NCBI GenBank assembly: GCA_029250345.1
Contig: JAQXFL010000016.1
Location: 1-60,779, forward strand
Length of the DNA stretch: 60,779 nt
Origin: Candidatus Poseidoniaceae archaeon
GTDB taxonomy: Archaea; Thermoplasmatota; Poseidoniia; Poseidoniales; Poseidoniaceae
Direction of reading: 5' to 3'
Numbering within the stretch: the first letter of the stretch is position 1; each line of letters starts with the position of its first letter. Both the position numbers and the translations under genes were made by a program. The notes beneath the pieces were generated by a model that was given only the letters and a program-made list of their open reading frames with translations, made no database searches and was not told the DNA's origin. This document shows, piece by piece, positions 28,501 through 38,163 of this stretch.

Positions 28501-31259
28501 AAGGTGTCAATCCTCTCAACGCATCGGACATCTTTGAAAACCCCGATGGTGATGGATACGATATCAATCACAACGGGGTTCTTGAGGACAATGAGGCCTT
28601 TGTCAACTATCTTGAATTCCACGTTCGCTCGGACTTGTTCAACGGCAACCAAACACTTGCTGGAGTCCCGCTTCCTGATGGATTCAGCACGGACTTGTTT
28701 ACCAACATCAGTCTCAACGGAGCTCCGGAGGCAACATTTGGCGAACGTGCATCTGGTTCAGTTACTGCTCTTCAATCAAGAACAAGCGTGGGTTCTTCTG
28801 ACCCATTGAATGCAGATTCTGATGCTGACGGAATGCCTGATGGATGGGAGATTTGGTTTGCACGATGGAATATTTTGGACGATGCTTGGACATTGAATCC
28901 GCTTGATTCCTCTGACCGCTGGCAAGATGCCGATGACGATGGAATGGCAAATTGGGAAGAGTACAATTCGATTGCCCCTGAGTATTCTGAGACCGATCAG
29001 GACCGCTCTGCGCCTCAATGGTTCGTTACGACAGTCGGCTCGGCATTTGCTCTTCAGCAATGGCCTGGTAACAGTGTTGAATTCTCTTTTGGTTCGTTCA
29101 TTGAATCGGACCAGATCAATCTCACCGGTTGGACATCTGATCCAAATAATGTCGATACAGACGGGGATGGGATGATTGATGGAATTGAACAATTGTTCAC
29201 TTCATGGAATCTATCTGCTGGACGCTGGACTCTGAATCCGTTGGTTGCTGGTGATGGCTTGTTCGATGGTGATGGTGACGGACTTACCGACGGCCAAGAA
29301 TTTGCTGTGGCGACTGAAAACCCCGAGAATGGGGTGGAACATCCGTCAGATGCTCCACTTCTCCACCTCGATGGAGATGTACAACAACCGACCGAGAAGG
29401 CCCAACGTGTATTCAACATTCTCATTACCAAAGAAACGCGTGGAAAGAGGCTGCTGGCTGATTTCAATGACTGGCAAGCGGGGGTGCCTCCGAACGCAAT
29501 TTTATCGACGCTCTTAGGTATGACTGATCCGACAAATCCGGATACCGATGATGATGGTATGTATGATGGGTTCGAGTATTGGTTCACTGAATGGGATTTG
29601 GAGGAGAATCGCTGGAGTATGAATCCACTCATTGATAGCGACGTCAATCTCGACTCTGATGGCGATAGTTTCGACTGCGATGGTGATGGTAACATTTCAT
29701 TGGACGAGAGATTCTCAAATTTACGTGAATGGGAATCAAGAACGTACGGCAAGTTTAGTGAGCGCTTTTCAGTACCACCTGCAGCCGGTCTGATCGACTT
29801 CGGCGAAGATGCAATTCAAGCATATATGGAGGAACTTGGTTTTACTTCTGCACAGGCACAACAAGCGTTGTACCTCGATTTTGCATCGAAGAGTCAGGAA
29901 AGTTCGGACAGAATGCTTAAGATTAACGAATTCAACGACGAGAACTTCAATCGTACTTTACTCGGAGTTGCAGACCCTACCAGCACCGATTCGGATTCTG
30001 ATGGTATCGAAGACGGCTGGGAATACTGCTATGCACTTTATGGAATGGAGGACCCGACTACAATCAATCATTGGGCTTCCAACCCGCTCAATCCTTGGGA
30101 TGTAAATTACGATGGTGACCACGATGGATGGTACGATCGCTCAGCGTTTGACCAACCTGCTGAGCAGGGTACCTGGTTTGAGCGTACGTTCACGCCAAGT
30201 ACGTCAATCGTACAGTCAGGTGTCGGCGACTTGCCGTTCACCAACTGGATGGAATGGGATAACCAAACACGTCCTGATTTGAACGATTCAGATGGCGATA
30301 GTGTCTCGTACACAACAGTGGTTTCAAACGGACAAGTTGTTTCACACGAGCAAGATTTCAATCTTTCTGATGGCCGTGAAGTATTCAAGTATGGCATAAA
30401 TCCAAGCGATAACGACTCTGACGGGGACATGATTCCGGACTGGTATGAATATGCGAAGGCTTGGAATGAAGGTAACGATAACTACAGTACATACATGCAA
30501 ATTCGGGTGATATGGATTGATGCTGCTACAGGCGGGGCCTGTACAACCGATACGAATTCATGTCTTCCGCTCTCACAGCAGGGCGCAGAGGGCGTCCTGT
30601 CTCGACCTGAGTTGTCGTTCACATGGTTTACCATGAATCCTGCAGACCCACTTGATGCAAACTTTGATCCTGACCAAGACGGTAATTGGGACTGTACTGG
30701 TGCCGGTTGTGTTTACGAACCTTACACCAATTTCCAAGAATTCTTTGCGATTACGACACCTGATCTCTCTTCACCGAATGCAGTGCGCCTTAGTGGCCTG
30801 ATTTACGACGGAGAAATTGTTCAGGAATGGTGGCAACTACGAGCTGCATTGCTGAAATTGGATGAAACCGGTTCAAGTGCAGAAAACTACCTCAAGATGG
30901 ACAAATCTTTCGGAAATGATATTCGATTTGCCTTCGTTGTCGATGACAAAGACACGAACTTCCTTCTCTTGGATTCGGGCAATGATGAAGTCTTACTCGC
31001 TGGAAACCTTACTGACGCTTGGGAGATTTACTACGTTGGCTCACCGGATACTGCGCCAGTGCGTTCCGTTGGCGAGCATGAATTCGGCTGGTATCTCCTG
31101 GATTATGATAACGACCACATTGCCGAAGGGACGGACCCAACCAATTGGGATACAGATGGCGATTGGATGGTTGACTGGTTTGAAGTTCATGATGACGAGG
31201 AAGACGGCATCCGTGGTGACTCTTCACCTATCCGTTATGATTCGCGTCAAACTGGGTGA
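25506..31259 (+). CDS. Giant secreted calcium-binding protein with thrombospondin-type-3 repeats and a propeller-like insert
   Basis: The 1917-residue product starts with a signal peptide (MRRSITTLLTTLAVVASLLF). It carries about 15 acidic units of the form DxDxDGxxDGWE, for example DTDGDGMPDGYEAY near 25918, DSDNDGMPDGWE near 27760, DSDGDGMPDGWE near 28159 and DTDGDWMVDWFE near 31147. Each is usually followed by an aromatic and LNPLD-type segment. These are typical of thrombospondin type 3 calcium-binding repeats. Between about 26650 and 27700 the repeats are interrupted by a region with propeller-like strands (VYATTRYGLTVFDYD, MLFVGTDRGLLTG, VLVGSVKGMWAISG). There is no C-terminal membrane helix, so it is probably released or held by partners, perhaps the next gene's product. 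Calcium-dependent stiffness or adhesion is inferred. Confidence 0.87.
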   Translation: MRRSITTLLTTLAVVASLLFMSQFPAVSSVSNLHPDTTDGSKPPTTDSDGDKIPDVHENLFSEWMNWTAVDGRAVVIEGMDSNDASDALFDSDMDGLNATEEYCWPYPANCTAPGFPRGLTGTVDDEGERSYLDPRIADTDGDGMPDGYEAYMCERVGGYNIFSFKYECNTFDPLNASDLYDDPDEDGFDVNRDGVLSTTERFSSPEEYIYGAPSNHTNELDGLWCSATLPEGSVFENWPFIPTGANATFQNILSACTENATMVIDEDIWLGTDPLLADSDRYHWDGYSIRRLFPSFGDGIPDGWEVHFGLEPLNRTNALLDPDNDGWDANRDGGVSPDVSRTLTALALGESLSTLEEYYVHDDNGNSVLPGMKTAFLGTQDDSVEYVPLSFDSPADEMSLIHYDLRDMDTDSTTVYATTRYGLTVFDYDQMVSYDHWMPEGIELYSSLLLAQDDQNFALAIASSAGLAVAPLQADGDLGPLDTWSWSLSEELFALTVLAIDGQNSFVLGLGDAGEGSVFEITSSAEITDQFAISTDLETALRQSNATVTHLAHGPAGGGANMLFVGTDRGLLTGETTTVRDEFEANWRFFYTPETTPFPTAIDELRSLSLGMVANPAEVRAMILDGPNAANSQVLWFGTPSGVHMLNLVDNTISHSGLLEHPGVEGRYVREYNNIHSLHTTGDEVLVGSVKGMWAISGDYSAVYGFQEQETIYGEIVTIQSLLIDGNTTVLTGSSPGQYANLELINPGANDSDNDGMPDGWEVANGLDPTDPWDSLFDADSDGLDLDQADDGFLERLWTNLDEYRFVSQSLNGYNSTNPKVGDTDGDGLGDGSEYFGFFYETSNLWCHYTVQMEYVCGDAAGLAANDTYLALSSSDRGTDPTNFDSDGDGMPDGWEIEHRRWIGSSFTGGNNWTLDPNRADDANWDADRDGLANLCEFQWSVVRNAAVDGLLFESHGESINSSMEWFDADPNNIDSDGDSLPDGWESGGSCTWDPSRQGVNPLNASDIFENPDGDGYDINHNGVLEDNEAFVNYLEFHVRSDLFNGNQTLAGVPLPDGFSTDLFTNISLNGAPEATFGERASGSVTALQSRTSVGSSDPLNADSDADGMPDGWEIWFARWNILDDAWTLNPLDSSDRWQDADDDGMANWEEYNSIAPEYSETDQDRSAPQWFVTTVGSAFALQQWPGNSVEFSFGSFIESDQINLTGWTSDPNNVDTDGDGMIDGIEQLFTSWNLSAGRWTLNPLVAGDGLFDGDGDGLTDGQEFAVATENPENGVEHPSDAPLLHLDGDVQQPTEKAQRVFNILITKETRGKRLLADFNDWQAGVPPNAILSTLLGMTDPTNPDTDDDGMYDGFEYWFTEWDLEENRWSMNPLIDSDVNLDSDGDSFDCDGDGNISLDERFSNLREWESRTYGKFSERFSVPPAAGLIDFGEDAIQAYMEELGFTSAQAQQALYLDFASKSQESSDRMLKINEFNDENFNRTLLGVADPTSTDSDSDGIEDGWEYCYALYGMEDPTTINHWASNPLNPWDVNYDGDHDGWYDRSAFDQPAEQGTWFERTFTPSTSIVQSGVGDLPFTNWMEWDNQTRPDLNDSDGDSVSYTTVVSNGQVVSHEQDFNLSDGREVFKYGINPSDNDSDGDMIPDWYEYAKAWNEGNDNYSTYMQIRVIWIDAATGGACTTDTNSCLPLSQQGAEGVLSRPELSFTWFTMNPADPLDANFDPDQDGNWDCTGAGCVYEPYTNFQEFFAITTPDLSSPNAVRLSGLIYDGEIVQEWWQLRAALLKLDETGSSAENYLKMDKSFGNDIRFAFVVDDKDTNFLLLDSGNDEVLLAGNLTDAWEIYYVGSPDTAPVRSVGEHEFGWYLLDYDNDHIAEGTDPTNWDTDGDWMVDWFEVHDDEEDGIRGDSSPIRYDSRQTG

Positions 31260-31280
31260 GATAAGTCTCACACGTAGGGG

Positions 31281-31286
31281 TATAAT
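31281..31286 (+). promoter_or_regulatory. TATA box of the 1848-residue surface protein
   Basis: TATAAT lies 41-46 bases before ATG 31327 and 23-28 bases before an in-frame GTG at 31309, within the 67-base gap after the calcium-binding protein. It suggests separate transcription. The spacing fits either a leaderless GTG start or a short leader with GGGGAGCAG as ribosome site and ATG 31327. Confidence 0.45.
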
Positions 31287-31326
31287 TCAAAGGCCATAGC
31301 GCCTGTGGGTGCTACGGGGAGCAGTC

Positions 31327-34300
31327 ATGCAAAACGAATTTTCCAACGGGCGCGGCATAATGTTCGTACTTTTTTTCATTATGGTCCTGTCTCCAATGGG
31401 TCCAATGGCGGAAGTTTTCGTAGGTTCTGCAGATGCTGCAGGCGTATCTCGCCACATCTATGAGTTCAGTGACGGAACGACTGAACACGTGGCTTTGTAC
31501 CAAGGTGCAAATCCTGATATTGGAGCTGAAATCTCTTTGCCCAAAGGGGCACATGTCACTGAAGTTTCCATGACACTTTCTGGTGCATCTGCGACTGGAT
31601 GGAGTCAAACAGTCACCGATGAGCGTGATGAATGGTTTGCAGGTGGTGCCTCTTCAACCGACTCGCGAAGCGGTGATTTGAGCCTTGATTTGGCAAACAG
31701 TTCTACTCGCTTCTTCGCACACGGGTACGATGAAGCAACCAATCCGACTTCGAATGCGTGGTTAGACAACGGTTCATACGCTGTTCGTCAACCTCACACA
31801 TCCAATTCAACTGAAAGCAGATTTTCCCAGCAAGTCCTCAAGTCCTCGAATGCTATGATGAAACAGAGTCAAGGCGCTGTGCTCAAACACCACGACTGGT
31901 TGTTTATGTCAACATGGAGTTCTTCTACGTTCCAAAACATCGTTCACCGACTCTATCCGAACAATGCTACCAAAGAATCGGTCATCACATTGGACCAAGC
32001 CCAGTGTACGCTTCCAAATCTACACTCATCCTCATACTACGCAAACTATGGGTTCCGAGATTGGACAATTACTGATGACGAGCGTATGTTTGCTATATTG
32101 TCTGGATACAAATACCACTATTCATCTTCAGCCCCGACGCAATATCACCGCGTTCTAGAAATGGATATTTCAAGGGATGATGTTTGGACTTGTATCGACT
32201 CTTATGACGTATCTCCGCAGTATTCAGATTATACAGCAATTGCATACGATCGCACGACAGAAGAAGTTTGGATTGTACACAACGCACAACGAAGGATTGT
32301 TCCTTACACATTTGGTGAATCTCCTGATGGAACATACACCCGTGGAGATGACATGTATTCGTATTCATCCTCATCTGGTAGCTCTTGGGAGTGTGGCAAG
32401 ACCGGGCAACAAGTTCGTGGATTGGAAGTAAACGAAACGACGTTCTTCATGCGTTGTCAAAAAGGCACTACGAGCCAAGACAAAGACCAACTGGAAGCAT
32501 GGACGATATCTGGGTCCTCTACTTCTCTGATTCCTCAGTCCGGAACTCGCCTTCTCTCAGCACTCGGTTATGGGTTGCAATTTGATGGGTCACGGTTTGT
32601 CACAATTGATTGTGGCTACTCTACCTGGTCGTCTTCGACGCTTTACTACCGTGAATATGGCACTGGATGGCAATTCAAGACAACGCCTGCGCCTGGCACA
32701 ACCACTTGGTTTGGACCGATAATGAAATCCAACGAGCCAGTACTTGCTGCAAACATGCAGACCTACTGGTCGGCGGCATCGATTGGTGATCGTGTAGATT
32801 ACTGGATTTCCGCCGATAACGGCACTCACTGGGAGCCAGTTACATCCAATTCCACGATACACTTTGATTATCCCGGTGAGGAATTGATTTGGAAAGCACA
32901 ACTCATTGGCTCAACCGCAGTTTCATGGTGGGTCGATGTCGAGTATGCCACAGAGTACTCCACCTCCGGCAGTTGGACTTCATCGCCCCAGACCACAGGT
33001 ACCAAGGTCGGCAAGGTTCGACCCAACTGGCAAGCAGATGTTCCAGCAGGGACTTCTGTTCTGGTACAAGTTTCAAACGATAACGGCACATCTTGGTTAC
33101 CTGCCCTCAACAATCAAGAAGTCAGTTTCCCCTCTACCGAAGCAGGCGATACCATTCGGTACGCTATCAGTATGACTTCAACAGATGCTTCTTTGACACC
33201 ACTCATTGATTCAGTGACGATGGAGTACGAAGAAGGCTATCCTGACCGACCCAAGATTGATATCGGCAACGACCTCGTTTGGGATTGGGAATCGGTTCTC
33301 TTCCTCAATGAATCATCGGTCATTGCCAGCGATATGTCCATTGTTAATGCAGAAGTCAAATCCCAACCTACGCTTGTTCAGGCGTTTAATTCGTTTATAC
33401 CTCAGAACGGTGACGGTGATGTCACTATTCCTGTAGCAATCAAGGCAGCAACACCGGGTCGTGTAAAAATCTCCAATATTGATGTCACATACAAGCTACA
33501 GACGAGAGCGGTAGACGCCTCTCTCGAAGGTGGAATGATTTCCCCAGATGGAGTGTTTAGAAATTTGCACGTTCGGGTCGCACCAGGAGACGATGTTGAC
33601 CGTGTGACAAGCGCACTTGTTGCTCTGAACAATTCATACGGTGAAAACCCGGCCTTTGAATGGGAGCGTGGTGATACATGTTCAGTTGTTAGCGATGCGG
33701 AAGGTATCGTCCAATTTGATGTGGCGAATTGCACCTCTGTGATGGATTCAACAGGTCAGGTCACGATTCGTATGCCAATGTCCGTGAATTGGACTTGGGA
33801 CGATGAAAATAAATTGCAGGCACTTATTTCAGTTCATGATGAATTGGGCCAGGCGGTTACTGCCTGGGAGACCGATTCATTGGACATGATTGTGGAAAAC
33901 GATATCCAACTTGACGGACTTCGGGTGTATGAAGAAACAGGTAGGGAGCTGTATTCCCTGGATTGGGTACGGGGAGGATATTTGATTTCGTTTACCGGTA
34001 TCATACACTTCCAAAACTCGCAGCTCACTCCGTTAGGGGGTCAATTTGATCTACGGGTTTTGGGTCAAAACGTAACCTATGATGGGGACCCTATCGGTGA
34101 GCCTGTTGAACTTGCTCGTGAACAGAATCCTGCATTTGGCGCCTTCAACATCACCATAACTTCTCCAATGGAATCATCCCCCGGGGGCATGGTGTTCTAT
34201 GTGGAAGCCACAGAATTGAAAAACGGTTCAATGTTTACCAATCCGGGTTACAACACAATTCGCCTCGTTCTCGACGGAAACTCACCTCTCGTCTTGGGCT

Positions 34301-36873
34301 CCACTCCTGAAGATGGCTCTGAACGTCATGCAGGCCCACCTGCTCCAGGTGGTCAGGCACTCAGTTTCGTCATTCAAGACTCTGTTGATCCACCGAGTCA
34401 GATTACCCTCAACTACTGGATTGGATGCAAGGCAAGTGAATCAATTGGTTGCAGCGATTACAATTTTGACGGTCTACCGAACGCCAATGAATACGAAATG
34501 AAGGTACTTAATTCACCGGATACTCAAGTTGGTGGCCTCAACATCTTTGACGGTCTTATCGACGATTCAATGCTCGAACACGGCCAACTGGTGTCCTACT
34601 TCATCACCGGAAAGGATGCTCAAGACAACGCTATTGCAATGGGTGGTGGACCTGTCTGTCCCGACAGTAATACTGCTTGCGGTTATGTCCCCGGAGAGAC
34701 AGTTCCTGATTGGGACAATGACTTGGGAACATATCGAATACGGGTAGAGTTTGAACCTGAATTGGACTTAGACAATTCTACAATCCTTGGACATGATGAT
34801 TCATCGCCACTCCATCCAGGAATCCCGTATACAGCTCAAATTGTTCTCTCCGACCGTAACGGATGGGAAGACATTCAATACATCCAGTTGGCTCTTGGTG
34901 GAGACTTTGAAGACGATGAAAGTTCACTGTTCATCTCCTTGACCAAAGGCCACGATGGTATGCCAATCGCCGTAATGGAGTCTGGCTCTGCAAACATCGC
35001 CGTTTCAAACCTCTATTCGAGTGTGAGTCTCGATGAAAATGATAATTCCATCATTAAGATTCTTGCCCGATTCCAACTCACTTGGACGTTCCCTGAAGTC
35101 TTTGATACCGACGGATTAAGTTTGGTTATTCCAAAGATTCTGGTCACTGACTTGCCGTGTAACGATATTGAAGTTACGCCGTGTTTCGAAGCCAAGGAAG
35201 GTTTGGGTAACGATGCCTGGAGTCTTGACAACGATTTCCGATTTGATACAATGGAAGGTCACATACGTGCAGTCGAACTCCGCGATGGGACGAACCACTA
35301 CAATTCCGACTTCGAAGAAACTCTCATTGGTGCTGGACAAGCACTTCGAGTCAACGGCAGAATCCTCTTCTCAGAAGATGAAACTCCAGCGCCCCCAGGT
35401 GCATTTGATGTCGTGTTTGGAGATTACGATAACACATGGACGACATCAACCCGTGATGATGGTGAGTTCAGTCTGGACTTATTGATTCCGTCCGTACCTT
35501 CCGGCCATCTTGATTTACAATTGGGCCTCGGTGATTTACCTGGTTTCGCAATGGATGAAACAACTTCCACTCAGCGTGTTCGTTTAGCTGTGGACAGTTC
35601 ACGGCCAACGATTTCAGCCATCACTCTCGACGAAGTCAAATCTGGTTCGCCGCTTTCGATTGGTTCATGTGGTGACTTGCTTGTGATGCTTGAAACACTC
35701 GACGACTATGGATTTGATCTCGACGAACCAGCCGTTCTTCACTACAGAGTTCGAGCTGGAGAGGCTGAAATTTCACGTGGCAGTGTTCCTCTTCCTGATA
35801 CGACTCCATTTGGTGAACAGTTCTTTTGGACCGGTAGCCTCGACTTGACAGATGCGGGAGCTACTACACTCCTACCTTCGTACATGGTGGATGTTTGGGT
35901 CTCAGGCTCAGATTCTGCAGGTAATCCATTCGATACGATTGGTAACTCAATTGATGAGCCAATTGCATCATGGTCGCTGGCCTTACTTGGTCCAAGCATC
36001 GACCTCAACGCCGCTACAAGCAGATTCTCGTGGGACGACCCAAGTCCAATCTCACAACAATCTGTGAATCTTGATTTCGAGGTCCGAAACCTTGGCGGTA
36101 AGGGAGATGTTGCCTTGGTTCTGCAACGTGCTGTTGAAGGTGGCTTTTGGGAGAACATTGCTCGTGTTGACATTGTTGCTACGGCTGGTGGTGACCTCAC
36201 CGGTTCTCTGCCAACAGTAGCGAACGCTGATGTCGGTGAAAGCATCGAATTCCGTCTCGTTGTTTTAGTCGATGAAGTGGAAATGGACCGTGCATCACTC
36301 GACCCTCTGTTCATCAAGGAACAGACGATTCGTGACGGTGAAGCACTGGCACAGCAAGCCCAAGAGGGTACCTTCAGTATTGTTCTCTACATTATTGCGC
36401 TCCTGTCACTGAGTATGGCCATGTATCTCTTGGTGATGAATCGACGAATCCGTGAAGGTGACTTGGAAACCAGTGCTGAGGATCAAACGGATGAAGTGCT
36501 CGAAGACCTTGAAAAAGCAAAAATGCTTCCAGCAATAGGCCAAAATCTACCAGCTCCAACTGGTTTGGCATCTGGTGTGCCTCAACCGAATCCATCGGTA
36601 GTTTTCAGCCCAAATGTTGAGCCAACACCCGCTTCTCTGTCAGCTTCCCTTTCTGCATCTACACCGGGTTCGTCTTCGCCGGGTCTGGTTCAAAACATCA
36701 CTTACAACATTTCGGACAGTGCGGTGGGAGCAATTCCTACTACGAATTCAGTTAATGACGGTATGCCGGCTAAGGCTCCACCACCTCTACCTCCGACAGG
36801 TCTGCCTGAAGGATGGACTCTTGACCAATGGAATCATTTCGGTTGGCAATATGTTGAATCGATGAAGAAGTGA
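31327..36873 (+). CDS. Giant anchored surface protein with cytoplasmic tail ending in a GWTLDQW motif
   Basis: The 1848-residue product starts at ATG 31327 after GGGGAGCAG; GTG 31309 would add six residues. A signal peptide (MFVLFFIMVLSPMGPMAEVF) is followed by a long beta-rich ectodomain with many N-X-S/T sites, Ig-like segments and segments such as ISADNGTHWEPV. A single membrane helix (IVLYIIALLSLSMAMYLLV) lies at about 1685-1705. The roughly 140-residue cytoplasmic tail has a proline/serine-rich linker and ends GLPEGWTLDQWNHFGWQYV, then ESMKK. No enzymatic motif was recognised. It lies directly downstream of the secreted calcium-binding protein and 9 bases upstream of a small helical protein, so these may work together at the cell surface. 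Confidence 0.82.
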   Translation: MQNEFSNGRGIMFVLFFIMVLSPMGPMAEVFVGSADAAGVSRHIYEFSDGTTEHVALYQGANPDIGAEISLPKGAHVTEVSMTLSGASATGWSQTVTDERDEWFAGGASSTDSRSGDLSLDLANSSTRFFAHGYDEATNPTSNAWLDNGSYAVRQPHTSNSTESRFSQQVLKSSNAMMKQSQGAVLKHHDWLFMSTWSSSTFQNIVHRLYPNNATKESVITLDQAQCTLPNLHSSSYYANYGFRDWTITDDERMFAILSGYKYHYSSSAPTQYHRVLEMDISRDDVWTCIDSYDVSPQYSDYTAIAYDRTTEEVWIVHNAQRRIVPYTFGESPDGTYTRGDDMYSYSSSSGSSWECGKTGQQVRGLEVNETTFFMRCQKGTTSQDKDQLEAWTISGSSTSLIPQSGTRLLSALGYGLQFDGSRFVTIDCGYSTWSSSTLYYREYGTGWQFKTTPAPGTTTWFGPIMKSNEPVLAANMQTYWSAASIGDRVDYWISADNGTHWEPVTSNSTIHFDYPGEELIWKAQLIGSTAVSWWVDVEYATEYSTSGSWTSSPQTTGTKVGKVRPNWQADVPAGTSVLVQVSNDNGTSWLPALNNQEVSFPSTEAGDTIRYAISMTSTDASLTPLIDSVTMEYEEGYPDRPKIDIGNDLVWDWESVLFLNESSVIASDMSIVNAEVKSQPTLVQAFNSFIPQNGDGDVTIPVAIKAATPGRVKISNIDVTYKLQTRAVDASLEGGMISPDGVFRNLHVRVAPGDDVDRVTSALVALNNSYGENPAFEWERGDTCSVVSDAEGIVQFDVANCTSVMDSTGQVTIRMPMSVNWTWDDENKLQALISVHDELGQAVTAWETDSLDMIVENDIQLDGLRVYEETGRELYSLDWVRGGYLISFTGIIHFQNSQLTPLGGQFDLRVLGQNVTYDGDPIGEPVELAREQNPAFGAFNITITSPMESSPGGMVFYVEATELKNGSMFTNPGYNTIRLVLDGNSPLVLGSTPEDGSERHAGPPAPGGQALSFVIQDSVDPPSQITLNYWIGCKASESIGCSDYNFDGLPNANEYEMKVLNSPDTQVGGLNIFDGLIDDSMLEHGQLVSYFITGKDAQDNAIAMGGGPVCPDSNTACGYVPGETVPDWDNDLGTYRIRVEFEPELDLDNSTILGHDDSSPLHPGIPYTAQIVLSDRNGWEDIQYIQLALGGDFEDDESSLFISLTKGHDGMPIAVMESGSANIAVSNLYSSVSLDENDNSIIKILARFQLTWTFPEVFDTDGLSLVIPKILVTDLPCNDIEVTPCFEAKEGLGNDAWSLDNDFRFDTMEGHIRAVELRDGTNHYNSDFEETLIGAGQALRVNGRILFSEDETPAPPGAFDVVFGDYDNTWTTSTRDDGEFSLDLLIPSVPSGHLDLQLGLGDLPGFAMDETTSTQRVRLAVDSSRPTISAITLDEVKSGSPLSIGSCGDLLVMLETLDDYGFDLDEPAVLHYRVRAGEAEISRGSVPLPDTTPFGEQFFWTGSLDLTDAGATTLLPSYMVDVWVSGSDSAGNPFDTIGNSIDEPIASWSLALLGPSIDLNAATSRFSWDDPSPISQQSVNLDFEVRNLGGKGDVALVLQRAVEGGFWENIARVDIVATAGGDLTGSLPTVANADVGESIEFRLVVLVDEVEMDRASLDPLFIKEQTIRDGEALAQQAQEGTFSIVLYIIALLSLSMAMYLLVMNRRIREGDLETSAEDQTDEVLEDLEKAKMLPAIGQNLPAPTGLASGVPQPNPSVVFSPNVEPTPASLSASLSASTPGSSSPGLVQNITYNISDSAVGAIPTTNSVNDGMPAKAPPPLPPTGLPEGWTLDQWNHFGWQYVESMKK

Positions 36874-36882
36874 GTTGTCGAC

Positions 36883-37335
36883 ATGTCTGGTGAAGATACA
36901 TCCGCAGTGGATGGAATGGTGACGATGCAAGAGCGGATGGTCAACTTGATCAATCAACTCAACATGCCACTCATTGAGGTCAGTCTCGTCCTTAGCAAAC
37001 ACATCGCAGGCCTCTCACGTTCGCTTGATGAGCACATCAATGCAACTCAACAGGAGTTTCCCGAAACAGTCACCCATCCATGGCCCATTCAGAACGGTGG
37101 TGAGGATGATTCGAGTTTCCAGTTTGATTTAGAAAAAATCTTCAAGATTATCGACGAGGACAGAATGGATATCTTAGCTACACTGATCCGTGTCACTTTG
37201 GTTGAGATTGACGCTTCACTTGCGGAGGGTCTTCTCGCTTTACGGCCTTGGGAAGCGCTTTCAAGAACTCAGTTATCAAACGCCAAAAGTCCAGGGCAAT
37301 TGTTTTCACCGCTGGAAATACCTGAAGAGTGGTAA
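36883..37335 (+). CDS. Hypothetical helical protein (150 aa)
   Basis: I do not recognise this protein. It is acidic and mostly helical, with no signal peptide or membrane helix: residues about 12-60 (MVTMQERMVNLINQLNMPL onward) and 85-125 look like two helical blocks joined by a polar loop. ATG 36883 lies 9 bases after the stop of the 1848-residue surface protein on the same strand, so the two are probably co-transcribed. A cytoplasmic partner for that protein's tail is possible but speculative. Confidence 0.7.
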   Translation: MSGEDTSAVDGMVTMQERMVNLINQLNMPLIEVSLVLSKHIAGLSRSLDEHINATQQEFPETVTHPWPIQNGGEDDSSFQFDLEKIFKIIDEDRMDILATLIRVTLVEIDASLAEGLLALRPWEALSRTQLSNAKSPGQLFSPLEIPEEW

Positions 37336-37371
37336 GCAATGGTTTGAAAATAACCACCTCTACGGCTTAAC

Positions 37372-38163
37372 ATGGAGCGTCTCCGCCGCCTTGGTACCGG
37401 TTTACTTGTTCTCCTCTTGTTGCCCGCACTCTCTGGATGCCTTGGCTCAGATGGAATACTCGGTATTCCGGAAAGCAAAGGAATCCCCGGTGGACTGACC
37501 CTTGCGTGCTTGGACAGTTCAAAATACACTTCGATGACTGTTGAGATTGATTATGAAGCGGGCTATCTGCCAGAGTCAACGTCAACAGACATGCTAAAGC
37601 AACGGCTTGAATCGGTTTGCGATAAACCGAACGGTATCAATTTCCAATTTACGGAGACTGACTTTTCCAACGATGAGACTTGGTCTGCGAATGATGTCCG
37701 TAATTTGGGCGACGAGGCAAAGGCTGTCGCGCCCCAATCGGGATCTACACTGACCTGGCAGATTTTATTCCCCGCTGGAACATACGATGATACCAGCGTT
37801 CTCGGGGTTGCAGTCGATGCTTCGACCGTTGCAATTTTCAAAGATTCGATCGATGATGCTGAGAATATTTTCCGTCGGCCTTCCGCTGAAAAAATTGAAA
37901 ACAGCGTTTTGGTCCATGAGGTTGGACATCTTTTGGGATTAGTCAATTTGGTGTACACCTCACCGGCAGAACACGAAGACAGTTCGCACCCAGGGCATTC
38001 GAACAATGAAGATTCAGTTATGTATTGGGCCATTGAGTCGTCAAGCATTGCTAATTTCTTTGACAATGATTTGCCGACAGAGTTTGACAGTGACGACCTC
38101 AATGACTTGTCCGGACTTGCTGATGGAAGCATCAAGTGTACCGATCAACTTTGGCGACCCTAG
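37372..38163 (+). CDS. Predicted lipoprotein zinc metalloprotease (metzincin-like)
   Basis: The 263-residue product has a lipoprotein signal: MERLRRLGTGLLVLLLLPAL followed by SGC, with the lipid-attachment cysteine at C23. A zinc-protease motif HEVGHLLGL lies at residues 182-190 (zinc ligands H182 and H186, catalytic E183). Downstream are further histidines (SSHPGHSNNED) and a methionine (SVMYWA) that could be the third ligand and Met-turn of a metzincin. The middle region resembles no family I can name. It lies 36 bases after the helical protein on the same strand and shares a CTAG stop overlap with the minus-strand gene at 38160. It probably acts outside the cell on peptides or surface proteins. 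Confidence 0.78.
   Translation: MERLRRLGTGLLVLLLLPALSGCLGSDGILGIPESKGIPGGLTLACLDSSKYTSMTVEIDYEAGYLPESTSTDMLKQRLESVCDKPNGINFQFTETDFSNDETWSANDVRNLGDEAKAVAPQSGSTLTWQILFPAGTYDDTSVLGVAVDASTVAIFKDSIDDAENIFRRPSAEKIENSVLVHEVGHLLGLVNLVYTSPAEHEDSSHPGHSNNEDSVMYWAIESSSIANFFDNDLPTEFDSDDLNDLSGLADGSIKCTDQLWRP

Noticed and set aside
25638..31200. DNA-level tandem repeats in the calcium-binding protein gene
   Set aside because: The repeats are at protein level only; codon usage differs from unit to unit, so this is an old repeat family and not a recent tandem duplication.
31240..31330. Possible frameshift splitting one giant protein into the 1917- and 1848-residue genes
   Set aside because: The second gene has its own signal peptide, ribosome site and TATA box, and the first ends in a complete repeat unit.
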